DNA from: an uncultured Treponema sp.
Lineage (GTDB): Bacteria > Spirochaetota > Spirochaetia > Treponematales > Treponemataceae
Assembly (NCBI GenBank): GCA_946186185.1
Contig: CAMHMJ010000004.1
Location: 1-64,000, forward strand
Direction of reading: 5' to 3'
Length of the DNA: 64,000 nt
Every line of letters starts with the position of its first letter. The stretch's first letter is position 1. Positions 7,931 through 16,511 of this stretch are shown piece by piece. The notes below the pieces were generated by a model. It was not told the DNA's origin. It saw only the letters and a list, made by a program, of their open reading frames with translations, and did not search any database. A program made the position numbers and the translations under genes.

Positions 7931-9937
7931 ATGCGGAAAAATAAATTACATAGTCTTATACTTTTCATCACGCTGATTTCCACACAGGCACTCTGGGCTC
8001 AGACCACTGATAAAAAAACGCCGAAAACATTGCCCTCAGTGTCGGATGTTCAGGGAAAAGGCTCTCCGGATTCTGCCAGAAAGCTTGAATTTAAAAGCGG
8101 GAAAATTAAAGAAAAGATGGATTGTACAATTAAGGCTTCTACAGATTACCCGGAAAAAGAAACCTGCACCTTTCAGAATACTACAAACATTTCCCTGAAT
8201 TTTACAGGTTTTTCTGCGGCGGCGGATATTAAGACAAAAAAGCTAACAGCCGGCAGTGACAAAAAAAGCTCGGCTTCAGAAAGCCCCCTGTCCGAGGAAA
8301 CCTTTTCTGATATAGAAAACATCTTTCTAAAGCCTTCCTTCCAGCTGAAAGTCAATTTTAAGGAGTTTCCTGGAGCAGGAACCCAATCAGCAGGTTCAGG
8401 CACAATTAGTTCACAGGCAGCAGTTTCAAACACATCAGGTTCAGCCGGCTGTTTTCCCTCCATCCCCTTCACACCCGTCGTGTTTCAAGCCGGAACCCTG
8501 AACTTATCCGGAGCCATTTCTGAAATCAACTCGCCTTCATTAAAACAGAGTTCTTCGGGGTTTTATCAGGTTTCTGCAAACCCGCTAAAACTGACCGCAT
8601 CTAAAGCAAGTCCTTCCAGCAATCCGAAACCCCTGGCGCAATTTTACACCGTGGATTTTTCACCTTTTTTTGAGGGCACTTACAAAAGCCGTAAAGATTC
8701 TAAAGAGGGGCGTAAAACAAACCTTTCCTTCAGTTTCTATTCAAGCATTGATTCCGATTATTGTCCCTGCGAAACAAATTACGCTGCCAGTACCTGCCTT
8801 CAGTCTGATTCAAAAGCTTCAAAAATCGGATTTTCCGCAAGTTTTTTCGGGTACAATCTGGAACAGCAGAATAATAACTGGTTTTCCGAGCTTCCCTATT
8901 TCCCCCTTCAGCGGCGATTTTTTTCAAACCTTTCAGCCGCCTTTTCAAACTCCTTTTTGAAAACAAAAACCAGCGTGAATTTTTACCAGGGCCTGAAAAA
9001 TCAGGATGCCCTGACAATAAAAACGGAAGCTTCGATTTCCGGCAATTTTGCTTCCCTTTCCATCGGCTTCTTTACAACCGCTTTACCATCCGAAGTTTTC
9101 TCCGGCTTACAGGACTTGCACGGCACACAGGACTTGCACGATTTACAGTCGGATTCTTCCTGGTCAAAAATATTTCTAACGCCCAGCGGAAAGAAAATCC
9201 GACCGGAAAGACAGTTTTCCATCTCTCCGGAATTTACCTTTTTTACAACCAGACACCCTTCCAGAACAAAAATCGGATTTTTTGTTTTATACGACGAAAA
9301 ACTGACCTCCGGGGCGGGCTCTCAAAATACGGTTTCCAGCACCAATACAAAAACCGGAACAGAAGAATCAGGGACAGAGGAATCAGAAACTGAAAAAACA
9401 CTAAAAATTTCCGCAGGCTTTGAAACAAAAACAAAAAAACTCCTCTACAAGGGGAGTTTTGCACTTCAAAATATTCAGGTTTGCGTTCAGGAGTCCTGGT
9501 ACAGGGATTTTCCGCTAAATTTTGACACCTTACAGTTTTCGGGAAATGCCGCTGTTTCTATGAAAACCTATCCCTATTTGAAAACCGGCTTTTCCTTTCA
9601 GGCCACAAGAAAATATTCCGGCCCTTCAAGCGAAATTTCAGACACCCACTACAATAATCCCTCTGAGGAACGCGCCGCCGGAAGCGAAAATATTTCTGCA
9701 AAATACAGTTTTTCTTTTTCCCTTCTTCCTGAAAAAAATAAAAGCCTCAGTGTTTCGGGCTCGTTAAAATTCAAAAGCACCATTCAGAACAGCATATACG
9801 GAGAAACTGGGGCAACTTCGGAAAAAAGTGCAGAAAAGGATTTCAGTATAGAGTCAATAAAGGCGGCTGTGTCCTGGACCTGCCGCTGCAAAAAAATGAA
9901 TCTGAACCTGTCGGGAGCCCTGAAGGCCTCTTTCTAG
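7931..9937 (+). CDS. large exported protein of unknown function
   Basis: The first 23 residues form a signal peptide (MRKNKLHSLILFITLISTQALWAQ, cleavage after ALWA). The rest is Ser/Thr/Lys/Phe-rich with alternating aromatic residues, especially in the last 400 residues (FSFYSSIDSDY, FFSNLSAAFSNSF, FSLLPEKNKSLSVSGSLKF). That fits a beta-strand-rich envelope protein, perhaps an outer-membrane barrel. Short internal repeats occur (LQDLHGTQDLHDLQ and TEESGTEESETE). TATAAT ends four bases before the ATG and there is no ribosome site. No family could be assigned. Confidence 0.7.
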   Translation: MRKNKLHSLILFITLISTQALWAQTTDKKTPKTLPSVSDVQGKGSPDSARKLEFKSGKIKEKMDCTIKASTDYPEKETCTFQNTTNISLNFTGFSAAADIKTKKLTAGSDKKSSASESPLSEETFSDIENIFLKPSFQLKVNFKEFPGAGTQSAGSGTISSQAAVSNTSGSAGCFPSIPFTPVVFQAGTLNLSGAISEINSPSLKQSSSGFYQVSANPLKLTASKASPSSNPKPLAQFYTVDFSPFFEGTYKSRKDSKEGRKTNLSFSFYSSIDSDYCPCETNYAASTCLQSDSKASKIGFSASFFGYNLEQQNNNWFSELPYFPLQRRFFSNLSAAFSNSFLKTKTSVNFYQGLKNQDALTIKTEASISGNFASLSIGFFTTALPSEVFSGLQDLHGTQDLHDLQSDSSWSKIFLTPSGKKIRPERQFSISPEFTFFTTRHPSRTKIGFFVLYDEKLTSGAGSQNTVSSTNTKTGTEESGTEESETEKTLKISAGFETKTKKLLYKGSFALQNIQVCVQESWYRDFPLNFDTLQFSGNAAVSMKTYPYLKTGFSFQATRKYSGPSSEISDTHYNNPSEERAAGSENISAKYSFSFSLLPEKNKSLSVSGSLKFKSTIQNSIYGETGATSEKSAEKDFSIESIKAAVSWTCRCKKMNLNLSGALKASF

Positions 9938-10065
9938 AAAATCATGAAAGCGGAAGTTTCGTTTCAGCAATTTTTCCGGGCAATAAAAGCCTGCCGTGAA
10001 CGCCACTCAGCGCTCTTTGTCCCAGAACCATCCGGGGGCCACCAACCGCTGCTGCCGTCACTCGT

Positions 10066-11040
10066 TTACTCGGCGTTTTTTGCTTCGTTCCAGAAGTCGT
10101 CTTCCTCTTTCAGATGGTCTTTGTCCATGGGAATACCGCTTTCCTGCATTTTTTTCTGAACATAGGAAAATCGCCTGTAGAATTTCTGGTTTGTCCGGTT
10201 CAATGCAACTTCCGGATCCACACCCAGCTTTCGGGCATAGTTTACCACGGCAAAAAGAAGGTCCCCGATTTCCTCTTCCACATGAAGGAAAGCCTGGTCG
10301 CATTCCGGTGTAGACTGCTTTGTAAGGGGCTCGATTTTCTTCCCGCTGGACGAGCCGGCATTGCCGCCCCCATTTTCATTTGCCGCTTCCCCCTCACATG
10401 CACTATTTCCACCCGCCTTTTTAGCAGCTTCCAGAATTTTAGAATAGTCTTCCCAGGCTTCGTTTACCTCAGCCAGCTCTTCCTTTACCTTATCAACAAC
10501 AGGCGGCAGAGACTGCCAGTCAAACCCCAGCTTTCCTGCTTTTTTCTGATACTTATAGGCCTTCAAAATCGGAGGAAAGCCTGCCGGAACTTCATCAAGA
10601 ATGCAGTCACCTTTTCTGCCTTCAACATTTGCCTTGATTCTGTCCCACTGATTCAAAACAGACTCGCTGTCTTTCACTTTTTCCTTTGCTTCGGAGCTTC
10701 CTTCGCTGTTTGGGAAAACATGAGGATGGCGGCGGATAAGCTTATCCGTAAGCTCGTTTACCTCTTCGGCAATGGAAAATTTTCCGGACTGCTCGTACAT
10801 ATAGGAAATCATCATTGCATTCAGGAACACATCCCCCAGCTCTTCCTTTGCATGAAGGCTGTCTTCACTGGTAATTGCGTCTACGGCTTCAAAAGCTTCT
10901 TCAATAAGATCTCTTCTCATGGAAAGAGGAGTCTGCTCCTTATCCCAGGGGCAACCGTCCGGTTCCCGCAATTTTTTTATAACTCCAAGAAAGCGCTCAA
11001 TGGCTTCCGTTGATTTTTTTGTTTCGTTTTCGTCAATCAT
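10066..11040 (-). CDS. mazG: MazG nucleoside triphosphate pyrophosphohydrolase
   Basis: MazG removes pyrophosphate from NTPs and dNTPs and so cleans nucleotide pools. The N-terminal domain has LREPDGCPWDKEQTPLSMRRDLIEEAFE and EELGDVFLNAMM, the EExxE/ExxD metal motifs. A second domain repeats the fold (EEIGDLLFAVVNYARKLGVDPEVALNRTNQKFYRRF). At 324 residues it is longer than the E. coli enzyme because of an Ala/Gly/Asn-rich linker (residues ~205-240). The start follows GGGGAA. It lies downstream of pth on the same strand with a ~91-base gap, probably one transcript. Confidence 0.93.
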   Translation of the reverse strand: MIDENETKKSTEAIERFLGVIKKLREPDGCPWDKEQTPLSMRRDLIEEAFEAVDAITSEDSLHAKEELGDVFLNAMMISYMYEQSGKFSIAEEVNELTDKLIRRHPHVFPNSEGSSEAKEKVKDSESVLNQWDRIKANVEGRKGDCILDEVPAGFPPILKAYKYQKKAGKLGFDWQSLPPVVDKVKEELAEVNEAWEDYSKILEAAKKAGGNSACEGEAANENGGGNAGSSSGKKIEPLTKQSTPECDQAFLHVEEEIGDLLFAVVNYARKLGVDPEVALNRTNQKFYRRFSYVQKKMQESGIPMDKDHLKEEDDFWNEAKNAE

Positions 11041-11131
11041 AATTTTCCCCTTTTTGGTGCTGGCGCAGTGCCTTCATAGCAACCCCTGCCGTTAAAACTA
11101 AACGCACGGTCTTAAAACCACCGGCCGTCCC

Positions 11132-11788
11132 TTAAACTGCGGCGCATTTTTTCTTTGACCACTCCTGAAGCAGCTTGGACGGGTCTTTGGAAGTGAGGGC
11201 TTTGGCAAGAAGAACCTCTGCCTGCGGAAAAATCTGAGACAGGACTATCTGTTCATCCTCTGAAAAAGCACTCAAAACATAGGAAGCGATGTCCCGTCCT
11301 TCCGGTTTTGAAAGACCAAAACGAAGGCGCCAGAAATCAGCAGTATTAAAAACCGCCTTTGTGGAACGAAGTCCGTTGTGACCGCCCAAACCCCCGCTCC
11401 ATTTGAAGCTTACGGTTCCAAGAGGGAGCTCAAGCTCGTCGTGAACAATCAGGGTTTCTTCCGGTTTAATCTTAAAAAAGTTTGCAATTTCAATTATGCT
11501 TTCCCCGGAAAGATTCATATAGGTTTCTGGCTTTAAAAAATATATTCTGGAAGGTGCCTCTTCGGGAATAATAACCGGGCTGCCGTCCTTTTTTGAAAGA
11601 ATCTGCTTATCGGCCCAATGATTTACAAGATCCGAAAGCTCCATATAAGAATAGTTTCCCTTGAATTTGGACTGCCAGGAAAGCCGGGAACCAAAGGAAA
11701 GGCTGCTTTCAAAAATCCAGGCAACATTGTGACGGGTCTTTTCGTATTCACGACCGTAATTACCCAAAAAAGCTACAAGTTTTATCAT
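11132..11788 (-). CDS. pth: peptidyl-tRNA hydrolase
   Basis: Pth releases peptides from prematurely dropped peptidyl-tRNA. Visible motifs are FLGNYGREYEKTRHNVAW (catalytic His; the usual GNPG is GNYG), FLKPETYMNLSGESI, VHDELELPLGTVSFKW (catalytic Asp) and GGLGGHNGLRS. The 218-residue product is slightly longer than average. The start at 11788 gives a family-typical N-terminus; the longer frame runs through the DnaA-box cluster. TATAAT lies ten bases before the ATG on the minus strand and there is no ribosome site. Confidence 0.93.
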   Translation of the reverse strand: MIKLVAFLGNYGREYEKTRHNVAWIFESSLSFGSRLSWQSKFKGNYSYMELSDLVNHWADKQILSKKDGSPVIIPEEAPSRIYFLKPETYMNLSGESIIEIANFFKIKPEETLIVHDELELPLGTVSFKWSGGLGGHNGLRSTKAVFNTADFWRLRFGLSKPEGRDIASYVLSAFSEDEQIVLSQIFPQAEVLLAKALTSKDPSKLLQEWSKKKCAAV

Positions 11789-12080
11789 AGTGAAGCCGAT
11801 TATAGCACATTTTACATTGATGGAAAACCGGAATTGCCAGCCCCAGCCAGCACCACAAACAAGGATGTGCATAACAGGTGCAAAAAATGTGGAAAACCAC
11901 GGAAAAAAGTGGATAAGTTGTGTATAAACTGCCGTTTTTTGCACAGTTTTCCACAAAAATTGTGGATAAGTTCACCTTCCCCAGAAAGCCACCCGGGCAA
12001 AAAACAGTCACGCCGGCACTCAAAATCAGGCAAACAGCCCCCAAACCAGCCCCGCTAAAACTCGCCCGGGCAAAAAAAAA
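11789..12080. other. non-coding region with DnaA-box cluster (possible origin)
   Basis: No gene fits in this ~290-base stretch. Between 11866 and 11969 there are six sites related to TTATCCACA: 11866-11874, 11888-11896, 11908-11916, 11919-11927, 11947-11955 and 11961-11969. The last is exact and the others differ at one base; five match the relaxed form TTWTNCACA on one strand. The last two face each other. Such density is typical of a replication origin or a DnaA-titration site. dnaA and dnaN are not next to it, which argues for caution. Confidence 0.6.
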
Positions 12081-12100
12081 CTGCCATCCTAAGACGGCAG
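12081..12100 (-). terminator. intrinsic terminator of the STAS gene
   Basis: CTGCC/GGCAG hairpin with an extended stem, followed on the minus strand by a run of T. It lies 22 bases past the stop codon. Confidence 0.8.
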
Positions 12101-12122
12101 CCTTTTATAATCAGAATTGTGT

Positions 12123-12680
12123 TTAGCCTAAACTTACAACACCTTTTTCATCAATTGCAATAATTGATTTACATTCAGAGCAGCGGAAACGACCGGCTCT
12201 TGTTGCCCTTAAGTGCTTCTGGCAAACCGGGCAGCTGAATACTTTCGGGAACACTGCATCAGCAGCAGAAGCTCCGCTTCTAAAGTAATTGATAGCTTCT
12301 TCAGAACTTGCACGGATATTAAAGAACTGTGAAAATCCTAAAAGCTGGAATACTTCATAAACTTTAGGCTGAATTTCCAGAAGAACGATATCGCCGCCCT
12401 TTGGCTTGAGCATTTTCAAGAATGCTGTAAAAGAACCTATACCAGTTGAAGAAACATAATTTAATGCAGAACAGTTGAATACAAGATTCACAAAGCCAGC
12501 TTCAACTATTGAAGTTATCTTTTTCTGAAAGAAATTCGAATTGTAGGTATCGATATATCCATTCAGATATATAAAAATTCCATCCTGAATAGAATCAGCT
12601 TTTTCAAGGACGATTTTCAAACTGTCGTCGCGCTCATCATCAAAGCCTGGGATTATATTGTTATTTCCATTTGCAACCAT
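12123..12680 (-). CDS. STAS-domain protein with C-terminal zinc ribbon
   Basis: Residues ~20-125 are a STAS domain of the anti-sigma-factor-antagonist class. The likely phosphorylation site is the Ser in NYVSSTGIGSF. The C-terminal ~45 residues form a zinc ribbon, with two Cys pairs in SCPVCQKHL and RCSECKS. Partner-switching STAS proteins normally bind a kinase/anti-sigma factor; none is adjacent. The added ribbon suggests a nucleic-acid or protein contact and is unusual for the family. The start follows TTGGAGA at eight bases. Confidence 0.82.
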   Translation of the reverse strand: MVANGNNNIIPGFDDERDDSLKIVLEKADSIQDGIFIYLNGYIDTYNSNFFQKKITSIVEAGFVNLVFNCSALNYVSSTGIGSFTAFLKMLKPKGGDIVLLEIQPKVYEVFQLLGFSQFFNIRASSEEAINYFRSGASAADAVFPKVFSCPVCQKHLRATRAGRFRCSECKSIIAIDEKGVVSLG

Positions 12681-12705
12681 CTAATATCTCCAATTCCTAA
12701 GGTCA

Positions 12706-12734
12706 ATTTTACTACAATTAAACCAAACGGTCAA
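12706..12734 (-). promoter_or_regulatory. promoter of the STAS gene
   Basis: On the minus strand TTGACC (12729-12734), 17 bp, TAAAAT (12706-12711). The ribosome site and start lie a short distance downstream. Confidence 0.65.
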
Positions 12735-12786
12735 ATAATAATTCCTTTTGTAATTCAATTTTGTTATGCCAGTCAGTCCATACCGA

Positions 12787-13146
12787 CTAGGAACTCATAA
12801 ACTTTCTTATTCCTTCAACGACATCGGAGTCAATTACGTGCTCAACGCGGCAGGCATTTTTTTCTGCCTGTTCCTCGTCAACTCCAGTAATCCGCATCAG
12901 AAAATCAGTCAAAAGCTTGTGCCGGTCATAAATCGCTTCAGCCTTGTCCTTTCCCTTCTGCGTAAACTGAATATGCTGACATTCATCAACAAAAATATAA
13001 CCGTCATCCCGCAGAATACCCATCGCACGGCTTACGCTTGGCTTTGAAACACCAATCTTCCGTGCAACATCAACAGAATGACACTCACCTTTTTCATTCT
13101 GAATCATCAGAATGGCTTCAAGGTAATCTTCTCCAGATTCGTACAT
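12787..13146 (-). CDS. DtxR/MntR-family metal-dependent repressor
   Basis: Short 119-residue member of the DtxR family, which senses Fe2+ or Mn2+ and represses uptake genes. A winged helix lies at residues ~5-60 (SVDVARKIGVSKPSVSRAMGIL). The dimerisation and metal part follows (LLTDFLMRITGVDEEQAEKNACRVEHVIDSD). There is no SH3-like tail, so it resembles MntR more than DtxR. A palindrome upstream (13165-13182) is a likely self-operator. No transporter is adjacent; the nearest metal gene is feoB, about 50 kb away. Confidence 0.9.
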   Translation of the reverse strand: MYESGEDYLEAILMIQNEKGECHSVDVARKIGVSKPSVSRAMGILRDDGYIFVDECQHIQFTQKGKDKAEAIYDRHKLLTDFLMRITGVDEEQAEKNACRVEHVIDSDVVEGIRKFMSS

Positions 13147-13164
13147 ACAGTTTTCCGCCTTATT

Positions 13165-13182
13165 TTATACATTTAAGTATAA
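13165..13182. promoter_or_regulatory. palindromic operator upstream of DtxR-type gene
   Basis: TTATAC and GTATAA arms around a six-base centre holding TTAA, located about 20 bases before the start codon. The position and symmetry suit autoregulation by the DtxR-type protein. Confidence 0.5.
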
Positions 13183-13269
13183 CACTAAAAACCGCAGTTG
13201 TCAGTTACATTTTTAGATAATTTGAAATTCAAACAATTTTTTATTTCTGTGGAGGGGTTTTTCAGGTTT

Positions 13270-13304
13270 CAAAAAAATGCCGGCCAGAAACTCTGACCGG
13301 TATT
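13270..13304 (-). terminator. intrinsic terminator
   Basis: AATGCCGGCCAGA (13276-13288) pairs with 13292-13304 with two mispairs or G-T pairs and a three-base loop. On the minus strand seven T follow. It ends transcripts arriving from the 53-residue ORF region. Confidence 0.8.
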
Positions 13305-13613
13305 ATTTGGAAAAAAGAATGAACACCTTTGTTTAATCATTTTGAAATCATTTTTTTATCATTTTGAATTAAACTTTTTAAGGTTACTTTAATTAAATCG
13401 TTTTGTAATAATTTTTAATTTATTTTGTTATTGTTTTTAATTTCTATACTTAAAATTAATTAACTTTCTTTATGGCTTAAGTATATGTCTAAACGATTCA
13501 ATTTACAAAGGAAACGTTCTAGAAAATTTTAGCAATTCATGGAATTTTGCATGAAAAACCGCAGTATTTTTCTAGAATATTTTTAGCATCAATATTTTGC
13601 TAAAAAAAATCCT
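13305..13613. other. AT-rich non-coding tract with short repeats
   Basis: About 300 bases of very AT-rich DNA with no convincing ORF. ATCATTTTGAA occurs at 13336-13346 and 13358-13368, and related TTTTGTAAT and TTTTGAATTAA words recur. Copies of TTCTAGAA with TTTTAGCA appear near 13520 and 13570. It could be a long 3' region, a protein-binding tract or a melting element. Confidence 0.5.
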
Positions 13614-13775
13614 CTAATTCTTCTTCATCTGGCTGAATTCTTCCTTTGTGCAATATTCAATATTGATTTTTCCGTCAACTTCTTCAACACGAAAAATTGC
13701 GTTGGCGTTGTAATTTTCAATCAGCCAGTCATCGTAGGCAGTCCAGCTGTCAAAAGTCAGTTTTTTTGTTTCCAT
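13614..13775 (-). CDS. 53-residue unknown protein
   Basis: A small ORF encoding METKKLTFDSWTAYDDWLIE and ending YCTKEEFSQMKKN. No family is recognised. It has a good promoter: TTGAAA (13805-13810), 17 bp, TATAAT (13782-13787). The ATG is six bases after the -10 box and there is no ribosome site, so the mRNA would begin at the start codon. A terminator lies ~310 bases downstream. Codon use and promoter make it more likely real than chance. Confidence 0.55.
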   Translation of the reverse strand: METKKLTFDSWTAYDDWLIENYNANAIFRVEEVDGKINIEYCTKEEFSQMKKN

Positions 13776-13781
13776 AGGCGT

Positions 13782-13810
13782 ATTATATAGAAGAAGACGG
13801 ATGTTTTCAA
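13782..13810 (-). promoter_or_regulatory. consensus promoter giving a leaderless start
   Basis: TTGAAA-17-TATAAT, the best promoter match in this region, with six bases to the ATG at 13775. Confidence 0.7.
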
Positions 13811-13889
13811 TTCAAAGAACTTCCACCAGCGGAACTTCCGTATTATGCCGGCAATTTGCTGCACCATCCCGTCTTCTTCCATACAAAAG

Positions 13890-14942
13890 TTATTTCTTTA
13901 CAGGAACCTTGTACTGCCAGCTGAAAGGAATATTGAAGCCTTTATAGCCGTCATCGAAACGAACCCGTACTCCGGAACGGAAGGTTCCCACAACGGTTTT
14001 ATAATCGAAGTAGGGATAAACTGTCACAGTGGTTCCGTTTTCGTCTGCCTTCAGATAGTGATTTACCTTCACGCTTGCATTGAGATCAAGGTTTTCATTC
14101 AGCTTATATTTTGCCCGGAAAGCCCCGTAAAAAGGAATACCGGAATCAAGTTCTGCAAAATCTTCAAGCTTTTCGTCATAATTTGATTTGTTATTAAAGC
14201 CACTAAGGAAATCCGCATACAGAGAAAGGTTTGCATCCTCGATTTTATAGCCAACAGAAACCTGAGCAGCATGCTGGGAACCCTGAATATAGCCGGAATC
14301 CGTGAGATTGTAAGTATAACCAAAGTTCAGAATCAGGTTTTCAACTCCGTTTAATGCCACATAGGCTCCGAAGGAACGGGCATCCGTTGTAACATCCTGT
14401 GCCGTAACTCCGATTGAAAAGGAATCCTTTATAAAAAACTGGGCTCCAAAGTTCAAATCAAGCCGGGATTTTGCCCCTGCCGCCCCGGCAAAAAGGAAGC
14501 CAAAATCGCTGTCCTCCGGGGAAATATTTACAACCACACCGGCTCCGTTATCATCCGCAAGCTTTCCGTGGTTCAAAAAATCATCGATGGCAGAAAGATA
14601 TGCTCCGTCCACTGTCCATTTCCAGAAAAACTTATTTCCGCCGATGAAATTCAACTGCTCAATTGGCCGGAAGTTCGCATATCCCTGAAGGGCATTTGAA
14701 AAATTGGCGTCCCCCTTGATATTCAAACGGACTCGGGAATCAAGCTTGTCTGACGAAACATCCAGCTGAATTCGATCTCCAACTACGGCATCAGCCTTAT
14801 TCCAGTCCTCATCAAACTTCAGGAAGTCCGATGTTCCGGTGTTATCAGAGTTTCCACCAAAAGTGTTCGTTACGCTGACATTCTGAGCCATAACAGCCGA
14901 AAGGGTAAATGCAGTAAGAATTCCAAGTACTATTTTTTTCAT
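13890..14942 (-). CDS. outer-membrane beta-barrel (porin-like) protein
   Basis: A signal peptide (MKKIVLGILTAFTLSAVMAQ) is followed by 330 residues of alternating strands with aromatic girdles (LNFIGGNKFFWKW, FSIGVTAQDV, LILNFGYTYNL, ANLSLYADFLSGF), ending in a strand-rich tail (FNIPFSWQYKVPVKK). This fits treponemal barrel proteins that act as porins or unknown outer-membrane channels. GAGG sits five bases before the ATG. It stands alone, with the 12-bp palindrome GATTCATGAATC (15014-15025) ~75 bases upstream as a possible operator. Confidence 0.78.
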   Translation of the reverse strand: MKKIVLGILTAFTLSAVMAQNVSVTNTFGGNSDNTGTSDFLKFDEDWNKADAVVGDRIQLDVSSDKLDSRVRLNIKGDANFSNALQGYANFRPIEQLNFIGGNKFFWKWTVDGAYLSAIDDFLNHGKLADDNGAGVVVNISPEDSDFGFLFAGAAGAKSRLDLNFGAQFFIKDSFSIGVTAQDVTTDARSFGAYVALNGVENLILNFGYTYNLTDSGYIQGSQHAAQVSVGYKIEDANLSLYADFLSGFNNKSNYDEKLEDFAELDSGIPFYGAFRAKYKLNENLDLNASVKVNHYLKADENGTTVTVYPYFDYKTVVGTFRSGVRVRFDDGYKGFNIPFSWQYKVPVKK

Positions 14943-15235
14943 ATTAACCTCGCTTTGCCATCCTCTGTAAAAGCTTTACTTCGGAAGCCATATCATTTTT
15001 AGATGCAATTTTTGATTCATGAATCTGATGAGTGAAGTTATATAAAATTTTTATTTTTTACGATAATACAAGTTTTATATATGAGTAATAAATTCTTTCT
15101 ATAACAAAACCGCGCCGCATTTTTTACTGTGCTTTTTTCGTAAAAACGGGCATTTTTTCCGCTTCAAATCAGCATACATCAGGAACAGCCGGCATTCTGC
15201 ATCTTATCTTCCGGCCTTCGCCCTCTACTTTTTTA
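14943..15235. other. intergenic region with 12-bp palindrome
   Basis: Divergent promoters region. It holds the perfect palindrome GATTCATGAATC (15014-15025), AT-rich DNA around 15040-15100, and a GCCGG/CCGGC hairpin near 15189-15215. No gene is seen. Confidence 0.5.
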
Positions 15236-15264
15236 TTGTATAAAACCGTAAAATTTGGCATAAT
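15236..15264 (+). promoter_or_regulatory. promoter of dapA
   Basis: TTGTAT (15236-15241), 17 bp, CATAAT (15259-15264). I see no lysine riboswitch in the ~50-base leader. Confidence 0.55.
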
Positions 15265-15317
15265 TCAACAACGCTTTCCTATTTATAGAAACAAAAAGCG
15301 ATTTCATGGAGGACATT

Positions 15318-16223
15318 ATGTTAAAATTAACTGGTGCAATGACAGCTTTAGTAACGCCGATGCACGAAGACGAATCTGTTGATTATGAAGGATTCCGCGC
15401 ATTAGTCAAACGCCAGTTGGAAGCTGGTATCGACGGTCTCCTTCCTTTGGGAACAACTGCTGAAACTCCAACTCTTACAGAAGAGGAAGAAGACGAGATT
15501 ATTAAGATTGCATTTGAAGAAGTTCGCGCTTTTGAAAAAAAGACCGGCAAGAAAGTAAATGTTGTTCTTGGGGCTGGTTCTAACTGCACCCGCGACGCAA
15601 TCCGATACTGTGAAAGAGCAAAAAAAGCCGGAGCCGATGCAGCCCTGGTTGTAACTCCTTACTATAACAAACCAAGCAACGAAGGAATCATCCGCCACTT
15701 TGAAGAATGTTCAAAGGTTGGAATCCCGATCGTTGTATACAATATTCAGGGACGAACCGGTAAAAACATCGATGTTCCAACCCTGGAAAAAATTGCAGAC
15801 CTTCCGAACATCATCGCTGTAAAGGAAGCAAGCGGAAACATCAACCAGATGATGGATGTTATTTCCATCGTAAAGGCAAAGCACCCGGATTTCAGCGTAA
15901 TCTGCGGCGACGACGGACTTACACTTCCATTGATTGCTGCCGGCGGTGAAGGCGTATTCAGCGTTGTTTCTAACCTGGCTCCAGAGCTCGTAACAGAAAT
16001 GACCCACGCCGCAATGGACGGAGACTTAAAGAAGGCTCGTGAAATCCACTACAGACTTCTTCCATTTTTCAAGGCTGCTTTTGTAGACGGAAACCCTACT
16101 TCAATCAAATACGCATTGAGCGTAAAAGGAATGATGAAGCCTTGCGTTCGTCTTCCATTGGTAGAAGTTACAGAAAAAGCAAAGAAAATCATCGAAAGTG
16201 CCCTCAAGGAGTGCAACCTGTAA
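15318..16223 (+). CDS. dapA: 4-hydroxy-tetrahydrodipicolinate synthase
   Basis: Condenses pyruvate with aspartate semialdehyde in the lysine/diaminopimelate pathway. Motifs are PLGTTAETPTL, VTPYYNKPSNEG (active-site Tyr) and IIAVKEASGN (Schiff-base Lys, residue ~160). At 301 residues it is typical. The start is the ATG at 15318 after GGAGG; an in-frame ATG 12 bases earlier overlaps that site. asd, the previous enzyme in the pathway, lies downstream on the same strand, separated by a repeat-filled gap. Confidence 0.95.
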   Translation: MLKLTGAMTALVTPMHEDESVDYEGFRALVKRQLEAGIDGLLPLGTTAETPTLTEEEEDEIIKIAFEEVRAFEKKTGKKVNVVLGAGSNCTRDAIRYCERAKKAGADAALVVTPYYNKPSNEGIIRHFEECSKVGIPIVVYNIQGRTGKNIDVPTLEKIADLPNIIAVKEASGNINQMMDVISIVKAKHPDFSVICGDDGLTLPLIAAGGEGVFSVVSNLAPELVTEMTHAAMDGDLKKAREIHYRLLPFFKAAFVDGNPTSIKYALSVKGMMKPCVRLPLVEVTEKAKKIIESALKECNL

Positions 16224-16308
16224 TAAAATAAAAGCGGGTTTTTAAGGGCGGAGCGGATGAGCGGAGCCCTTAGGCGAGAGGGGTGTGGTGAAGACGCAAG
16301 AAAGCGGA
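16224..16308. other. GC-rich spacer after dapA
   Basis: Short GC-rich stretch containing AGGGCGGAGC and GAGCGGAGCCCT, which can partly fold. No gene. Confidence 0.4.
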
Positions 16309-16442
16309 GGGGCTGTCCAAAAAGAAAAGTTTGCGGTGGTTGAGGTTCTCGTCCGAAGGCGCGAAGCAAACACCAGATATAATGTAAATGGTCATTTCGA
16401 CAGGCTCAATGACCGCAGTCACTAAACTTATTAGACAGCCCC
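16309..16442. mobile_element. 134-bp MITE-like element
   Basis: Bounded by the perfect 9-bp terminal inverted repeats GGGGCTGTC (16309-16317) and GACAGCCCC (16434-16442). The inner parts are also inverted copies of each other: GCGGTGGTTGAG near 16337-16348 against CTCAATGACCGC near 16406-16417. The right half carries the palindromic word GGTCATT...AATGACC (16390-16414), also found at 55573. Ends of this type are known from IS1182-like elements, so it may be a non-autonomous relative. No transposase lies in the window and no clear target duplication is seen. Confidence 0.65.
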
Positions 16443-16511
16443 GAAGCGACTTGCGGCTGAACCCAGGGGGGAGACTTCCCCCCTCAAAATAAAACTATAA
16501 GAAGGAATAAT

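Noticed and set aside
10114..11013. 299-residue plus-strand ORF
   Set aside because: It lies wholly opposite mazG, which has clear motifs; its composition is typical of an antisense shadow.
14943..15317. lysine riboswitch before dapA
   Set aside because: The promoter leaves only about 50 bases of leader and no conserved riboswitch core is visible.
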